A stretch of 11,889 nucleotides of DNA from an uncultured Eubacteriales bacterium. Its GTDB lineage: Bacteria > Bacillota > Clostridia > Christensenellales > Borkfalkiaceae. This document shows, piece after piece, positions 7,915-11,889 of the stretch; the stretch's first letter is position 1, and every line of letters begins with the position of its first letter. Below the pieces are notes generated by a model that saw nothing but the letters and a program-made list of their open reading frames with translations, was not told where the DNA came from and searched no databases. The position numbers and the translations under genes are program-made. The stretch lies in the NCBI GenBank assembly GCA_958405585.1, contig CATYEP010000046.1, positions 1 to 11,889 of the forward strand, given 5' to 3'.

Positions 7915-8925
7915 ATGCGTTTTTTACGGGATACGCACGGAGGAGATCTCTGTGCAAGATATGATTTTTCGATCAATGTAAGTCCTTTGGGGATGAGCAG
8001 AAAAGTTCGTCGCGCGATTGTTTCCTCGCTGAAAGATGCGGATCGTTATCCTGATCCGTATTGCGGGAAATTGCGAGCAGCAATTTCTGCGAAAGAAGGA
8101 GTCCCTGCAGAGTGTATATTGGCGGGAAACGGCGCGGCGGAATTGATCTATGCCTATGCGGCGTATCACGCGGGGGACAAGGCTTATGTTTTGGCTCCTA
8201 CGTTTACGGAATATGCCGGCGCTTTTGAAGCATATAACGGAGAAGTTGAGTACGTTTACGAAGATATCGGGGAAACGCGCTTGAAAAGCAGTGACACTGT
8301 ATTCGTTTGCGTGCCGAACAATCCGGACGGGATATTACCTTCCCGATCACGGCTTTTCGGGTTGATCGAATCTTGCAGGGCTGCAGGTGCAACGCTGTTT
8401 GTGGACGCGTGTTTTTACGATTTTACGACAGGCGCTCCGTATCTATTGAAGGAGCTTCTTTCTTATGAGAATGTTTTTGTGTTGCAGGCATTTACAAAAA
8501 GTTATGCATTGGCAGGGGTGCGGCTTGGTTATCTGATGGGAAAAGCTGAAGCATTGCAAAAAATCTCGGAATTTGTACAGCCGTGGAGTGTATCGGTTCT
8601 GGCACAGGCGGCAGGAATCGCCGCCGCCTGTGATTCGAAGTATCTGAATCGTTTGCGGGCTGTCATTCAAAAAGAAAGGGAATACCTGATGAGCGGTTTA
8701 AAAAAGTTGGGGTATGTGCCGTATCCGTCCTGTGCAAATTTTCTTTTATTTGAAGGAGAGAAAGATTTGGCGGTTTGTTTACGCAAGCGAGGCATTGCGA
8801 TACGGGTCTGCGATGATTTTATAGGATTGGTTGCTGGGAAAGATAAAAAATTTTTCAGGATCGCGGTCAGAACGCACAGAGAAAACAGTATTTTGCTGAA
8901 AGCATTGCAAGAGGTAAAAAGATGA
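7915..8925 (+). CDS. cobD: L-threonine-O-3-phosphate decarboxylase-like PLP enzyme (CobD, aminotransferase class I/II)
   Basis: Predicted to decarboxylate L-threonine phosphate to (R)-1-aminopropan-2-ol phosphate for CbiB. The 336 residues have the fold-type I aminotransferase layout related to histidinol-phosphate aminotransferase. The N-terminal HGG and DFSINVSPLGMS are typical of CobD; Lys195 in AFTKSYALAGVRLGYLMG is the PLP-binding lysine, and Asp164 should contact the PLP ring nitrogen. Two usual motifs are altered: NNPTG reads NNPDG (135-139) and DE(A/C)F reads DACF (164-167). The ATG at 7915 follows GAGGAAG, 9 bases after cbiB, and the stop overlaps cobQ by ATGA. No threonine kinase gene is in view. 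A histidinol-phosphate aminotransferase role is the main alternative but unlikely in this context. Confidence 0.86.
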   Translation: MRFLRDTHGGDLCARYDFSINVSPLGMSRKVRRAIVSSLKDADRYPDPYCGKLRAAISAKEGVPAECILAGNGAAELIYAYAAYHAGDKAYVLAPTFTEYAGAFEAYNGEVEYVYEDIGETRLKSSDTVFVCVPNNPDGILPSRSRLFGLIESCRAAGATLFVDACFYDFTTGAPYLLKELLSYENVFVLQAFTKSYALAGVRLGYLMGKAEALQKISEFVQPWSVSVLAQAAGIAAACDSKYLNRLRAVIQKEREYLMSGLKKLGYVPYPSCANFLLFEGEKDLAVCLRKRGIAIRVCDDFIGLVAGKDKKFFRIAVRTHRENSILLKALQEVKR

Positions 8926-10364
8926 AAGCAAGACCGTTGATGGTACAGGGAACACTGTCCAACGCGGGGAAAAGCATGACCGCTGCAGCCATATGCCGAT
9001 ATCTGACCAGGGAAGGATACAAGGTGGCACCGTTCAAATCGCAGAATATGGCGCTGAATTCTTTTGTGACAGCAGACGGGGCGGAAATGGGCAGAGCGCA
9101 GGCGGTTCAGGCGGAAGCTTAAGGAAAATTGCCGGATGTACGCATGAATCCGGTGTTATTGAAACCTACGACAGATACGGGATCGCAAGTTATCGTCATG
9201 GGAAAACCGATCGGGAATATGGCGGCAAGGGAATATTTTCGCTTTAAGAGCAAACTTGTTCCCGCAATTCTTTCAGCGTATGAAAGTCTTGCAGCAGAAA
9301 ACGATGTGATCGTGATCGAAGGTGCGGGGAGCCCGGTGGAATTGAACCTGAATAACAACGATTTCGTCAATATGGGGCTTGCCGAAATGTTGAAGGCGCC
9401 GGTCTTGCTGGTGGGTGATATAGACAGGGGCGGAATCTATGCGCAGTTGTGCGGAACGCTGTCACTGTTGGAAAAAAATCAATTTGAGATGGTCAAAGGA
9501 TTGATCGTCAATAAATTCCGCGGCGATTTGTCTTTGTTTGAAGAAGGAAAAAAACTTTTGGAGGAACGGTCGGGGAAGCCAGTGTTGGGAGTCATGCCCT
9601 ATGCTAAGATCGATATTGACGATGAGGATAGTTTATCTGAACGGTTAGCCTGTAAAAAAGCAGCCGAAACGGATATCGCAGTTATCCGCTTGCCGAAAAT
9701 ATCCAATTTTACGGATTTTGCACCGCTAGAAAGAGCTGAAAATTGTTCTGTCCGATATATTGAAAAGCCGGAAGAATTCGGGTCTCCCGATCTTTTGATC
9801 ATACCAGGCACCAAAAGCACGATCAGCGATCTGCGCTTTTTAAAGGCGAGCGGCCTTGCGGAACAAATTGTGGCGGCAGCACATCGCAAAATCCCGGTGT
9901 TCGGCATTTGCGGAGGCTTTCAGATTTTAGGGGAGACCGTTGAAGATCCGTCGGGTATGGAATGCGGAGGATGTGAAGCAGGGCTGGGGCTTTTACCTGT
10001 CCGGACTGTTTTTAAAGAAGAAAAATGCCTGCAGGAAGTTTGGGGCAGAATCGAGGGACTATCGGGAATTTTTTCTTCCCTCAACGGATTGATGTATGCA
10101 GGTTATGAAATTCACATGGGCATTTCCGAAAACAACAAAGCGGTTATTTCGAAAGGAAACGTATACGGGACATATGTTCATGGCATTTTTGATGAGCGAG
10201 GAATCGTTTCAACAATCGTCAGAGCGCTCACAGGAAAAGATTATACGGAAGATACGGATACGCGAAGCTACAAAGAGAAAAATTACGAATTGCTTGCAGA
10301 TATTTTTGAAAAGAACATGAATACAGATCTTTTGAAAAAAATTATAGAAGAGGGGATCGGATAA
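8922..10364 (+). pseudogene. cobQ: Cobyric acid synthase interrupted by an in-frame TAA (cobQ/cbiP)
   Basis: Glutamine- and ATP-dependent amidase that amidates side chains b, d, e and g of adenosylcobyrinate a,c-diamide to give adenosylcobyric acid. Read through, the frame has 480 codons before the final stop, near normal length. The N-terminal part has GTLSNAGKS (10-18) and FKSQNMALNSFVT. Codon 67 (9120-9122) is TAA, just after GRAQAVQAEA, and homology resumes at once in the same frame with LPDVRMNPVLLKPTTDTGSQ. The C-terminal amidotransferase domain is complete: Cys330 in FGICGGFQILGE and His420 in YVHGIFD. The pieces are 8922-9122 (66 residues) and from about 9129 (TTG) or 9144 (ATG) to 10364. 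The first piece holds the P-loop, so neither alone should be active. It is either a recent nonsense mutation, a sequencing error, or two polypeptides made by restart. Confidence 0.85.
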
Positions 10365-10368
10365 TTTG
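10351..10368 (+). promoter_or_regulatory. Ribosome binding site and TTG start of cobO
   Basis: AGGGG at 10351-10355 lies 10 bases before the TTG at 10366-10368. No ATG is available near the N-terminus, because the P-loop begins at residue 7 of the frame, so TTG is the supported start. It begins one base after the cobQ stop codon. Confidence 0.65.
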
Positions 10369-10875
10369 ATACATATCTATTGCGGAGACGGAAAAGGCAA
10401 GACGACGGCAGCGACAGGATTGGCTGTGCGTGCGGCAGGCTGCGGTAAAAAGGTTTTATTTGTTCAGTTTTTTAAAAACGGCGTTTCTTCGGAAATAAAT
10501 TTTTTGAAAAAATCGGATAATATTACCGTGCTTTTTGAGCCGAAATATTATGGTCGGGTGACCAACATGACCGATCGCGAAAAGCAGGAATGCAGAGCCG
10601 CATATATGAAATTATTCTCTGAAAGCGTACAGCAAGCGGAAGAGAATGGCGCGGATGTAATTATTTTTGACGAAATTGTTTCCGCCTACAATCATGGGTT
10701 TGTGGAGAAAGATAAATTACTGTTTTTTTTGGATCGGTCAAAAATGGAAATTGTCATGACAGGCCGAAATCCGGCAAAAGAGTTGTGCGAACGGGCGGAT
10801 TATATTACAGAAATGAAGAAGATCAAGCACCCGTTTGATCATGGAATTATGGCGAGAAAGGGAATTGAGTTCTGA
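10366..10875 (+). CDS. cobO: Cob(I)alamin / corrinoid adenosyltransferase (CobA/CobO/BtuR type)
   Basis: Transfers the 5'-deoxyadenosyl group of ATP to the Co(I) corrinoid, acting both in de novo synthesis and on imported corrinoids. The 169 residues match the lower range of the family. Features are the P-loop GDGKGKTT (7-14) directly at the N-terminus, FVQFFKNG, the acidic IIFDEIVSAYNHGFV (Walker B-like Asp102-Glu103), and the closing MTGRNPAKELCERADYI, then KHPFDHGIMARKGIEF, diagnostic of this type of adenosyltransferase. It starts with TTG one base after cobQ and is the last gene of the operon, 117 bases before the terminator hairpin. The premature stop in cobQ could lower its expression by polarity. 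Confidence 0.94.
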   Translation: MIHIYCGDGKGKTTAATGLAVRAAGCGKKVLFVQFFKNGVSSEINFLKKSDNITVLFEPKYYGRVTNMTDREKQECRAAYMKLFSESVQQAEENGADVIIFDEIVSAYNHGFVEKDKLLFFLDRSKMEIVMTGRNPAKELCERADYITEMKKIKHPFDHGIMARKGIEF

Positions 10876-10992
10876 TCATAATTCAAAACTTTTTCGAAAA
10901 TATTGCCTTTCTTGTTGTGAATCAGTTTGCATTGTCTGACACGGAAAAGCTTGTTTAAAGATTCTTTGATTCATAAAAATATTTAATAAAGG

Positions 10993-11036
10993 AAAAACCT
11001 CAAAAACGTTGAATGAAACGTTTTTGAGGTTTTTTT
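10993..11036 (+). terminator. Rho-independent terminator ending the cobamide operon, probably bidirectional
   Basis: A perfect 18-base inverted repeat (10993-11010 with 11017-11034) encloses the 6-base loop GAATGA and runs into seven T bases at 11030-11036. The core stem is CCTCAAAAACGTT. Read on the minus strand, the same hairpin is followed by five T bases, so it could also end the convergent araC-type transcript. The rest of the 245-base gap between cobO and that gene (10876-11120) is AT-rich and shows no gene I can support. Confidence 0.93.
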
Positions 11037-11120
11037 GAAAATTTTAGCGTAATATCCTAAGTACCAAAGAGCAACGGCCTCTATTAATTTAGGTTTTAAA
11101 AAATAGAGAAACGTTTAAAA

Positions 11121-11889
11121 TCAGGGAACTTCTTTTTCTGTGGTGGGCGCGTTGTTGACGTCGATATAATTTTTCAAATATAGCTTTCGATATTGAGACG
11201 GAGCCATTTTAAAATGTTCTTTAAACATTTTTATAAATTGAGAAGTGGAGGCAAAGCCGCTGTTATAGGCAAGTTCCGTAACGGAGATATCAGTTTCTTG
11301 TAACTGTTTTTTTGCATAAATAAGTCTTTTTGACAAGATATATTGTTTAGGAGAAACGCCCATAACGTCTTTAAAGATATGGCGGAATCGGTGATAGCTG
11401 TATTTTGAAATGGAAGAAAGCTGTTCAAGGTTTATATCCGTGAGATAATATTGCTCAATGTATTTAAGTGCCTGCTTTATATGTTCATGTTTGACTGCTT
11501 CAGCATTGGCGGGGGATGCAAAACGTTCAATTTCGACTAAAATTTCTTTCACGATCAAATTTGCCACAAAGGAATAATGCGTAGATTTTTCAGACATTTC
11601 TTTGGTAAGAATTTCCAGGTATTCCCTGATTTTACCGGTTTTATCGTTATAACATCCGGTTTTCAAAGAAAATTCTGCATTGTCATAATAAAAACCGATG
11701 CAGATGATGGAAGTCTCACCCGATGTGTGGTCGTCATGGATAGCCATCGGCTCGATAATAATGAAATCACGCGGCTTATAGGTATACTTTTTCCCGTTGA
11801 TGTTTGAATAACCCTCGCTACTATAATAGTAAACAAGCTCAAAGCATGTATGTGTATGCAAGGGCGCTGAAAAGTTTTTGCCATTGACT
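11121..11889 (-). CDS. AraC-family transcriptional regulator, 5'-truncated by window edge
   Basis: Transcription factor read towards the cobamide operon. The frame is open to the right edge (VNGKNFSAPLHTHTCFEL...), so the TTG at 11861 is internal and the true start lies outside. The N-terminal part is a cupin-like sensing domain with HTHTCFELVYY and the segment YKPRDFIIIEPMAIHDD. The last 100 residues or so form the paired helix-turn-helix DNA-binding domain: INLEQLSSISKYSYHRFRHI, GVSPKQYILSKRLIYAKKQL, then VTELAYNSGFASTSQFIKMF and the closing P-x-x-Y-R. Such proteins often control sugar-use genes, but the ligand cannot be told here. Its orientation and the terminator between them suggest it belongs to the next locus and does not regulate the cobamide operon. 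Confidence 0.92.
   Translation of the reverse strand, partial: VNGKNFSAPLHTHTCFELVYYYSSEGYSNINGKKYTYKPRDFIIIEPMAIHDDHTSGETSIICIGFYYDNAEFSLKTGCYNDKTGKIREYLEILTKEMSEKSTHYSFVANLIVKEILVEIERFASPANAEAVKHEHIKQALKYIEQYYLTDINLEQLSSISKYSYHRFRHIFKDVMGVSPKQYILSKRLIYAKKQLQETDISVTELAYNSGFASTSQFIKMFKEHFKMAPSQYRKLYLKNYIDVNNAPTTEKEVP

Noticed and set aside
8993..9247. Overlapping plus-strand frame spanning the cobQ stop, considered as a frameshift bypass
   Set aside because: Its translation shows no CobQ-like sequence, and CobQ homology resumes after the stop in the original frame. The lesion is therefore a nonsense codon and not an indel.
10876..10990. Possible small gene or small RNA between cobO and the terminator
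   Set aside because: No start with a ribosome site, no convincing promoter and no stable structure apart from the terminator; it looks like a 3' untranslated region.
11079..11108. Imperfect inverted repeat CTCTATT / AATAGAG near the end of the AraC-type gene
   Set aside because: The stem is only 7 bases, the loop is 16, and there is no T run in either direction; chance is likely in AT-rich sequence.
11663..11884. Minus-strand open frame starting at an ATG near the right edge, overlapping the AraC-type gene
   Set aside because: It is out of frame with the regulator, has no recognisable domain, and the cupin-type sequence continues to the edge in the other frame.

Overview
The window is almost entirely one plus-strand cobamide (vitamin B12) operon, running from the left edge to about 10875. 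It most resembles an anaerobic Bacillota (Clostridia-type) genome. The support is the tightly overlapped genes, strong GGAGG-like ribosome sites, moderate GC, a clostridial style of CobU, and a short CobU-like gene between cobS and cobC. No taxonomic marker is present, so this placement is an inference.

Layout: (1) 1-1778 holds the end of a BtuC/FecC-type permease and its ATPase, for corrinoid uptake. The ATPase carries an extra C-terminal domain of about 110 residues. (2) 1780-3697 holds cbiA (a,c-diamidation) and cbiC (cobalt-precorrin-8 methylmutase). (3) 3708-6931 is the nucleotide-loop block: cobT, cobU, cobS, a 117-residue CobU-like protein, and a cobC-type phosphatase. (4) 6925-10875 holds cbiB, the cobD-type threonine-phosphate decarboxylase, cobyric acid synthase (cobQ/cbiP) and the corrinoid adenosyltransferase (cobO). 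Consecutive genes overlap or are at most 10 bases apart, and five junctions are ATGA stop/start overlaps, so co-transcription and translational coupling are very likely. The operon ends in a near-ideal hairpin terminator at 10993-11036. Beyond it, an AraC-family regulator is read on the minus strand and runs off the right edge.

How the genes work together: BtuC and BtuD import corrinoids; CobO adenosylates them; CbiA and CobQ amidate the ring; CobD supplies aminopropanol phosphate, which CbiB attaches. CobU activates the cobinamide with GMP, CobT activates the lower base, CobS joins the two halves, and CobC removes the phosphate. The ring-building genes other than cbiC are not in the window.

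The main anomaly is an in-frame TAA at 9120-9122 inside cobyric acid synthase. The homologous sequence on both sides is intact, in the same frame and without length change. If real, it splits or inactivates CobQ and would block de novo synthesis at cobyric acid, while cobinamide salvage through CobO, CobU, CobS, CobT and CobC could continue. Other points of interest are the degenerate short CobU-like protein, the BtuD C-terminal extension, and active-site substitutions in the CobD-like enzyme. I found no mobile element, CRISPR array, tRNA, rRNA or riboswitch.
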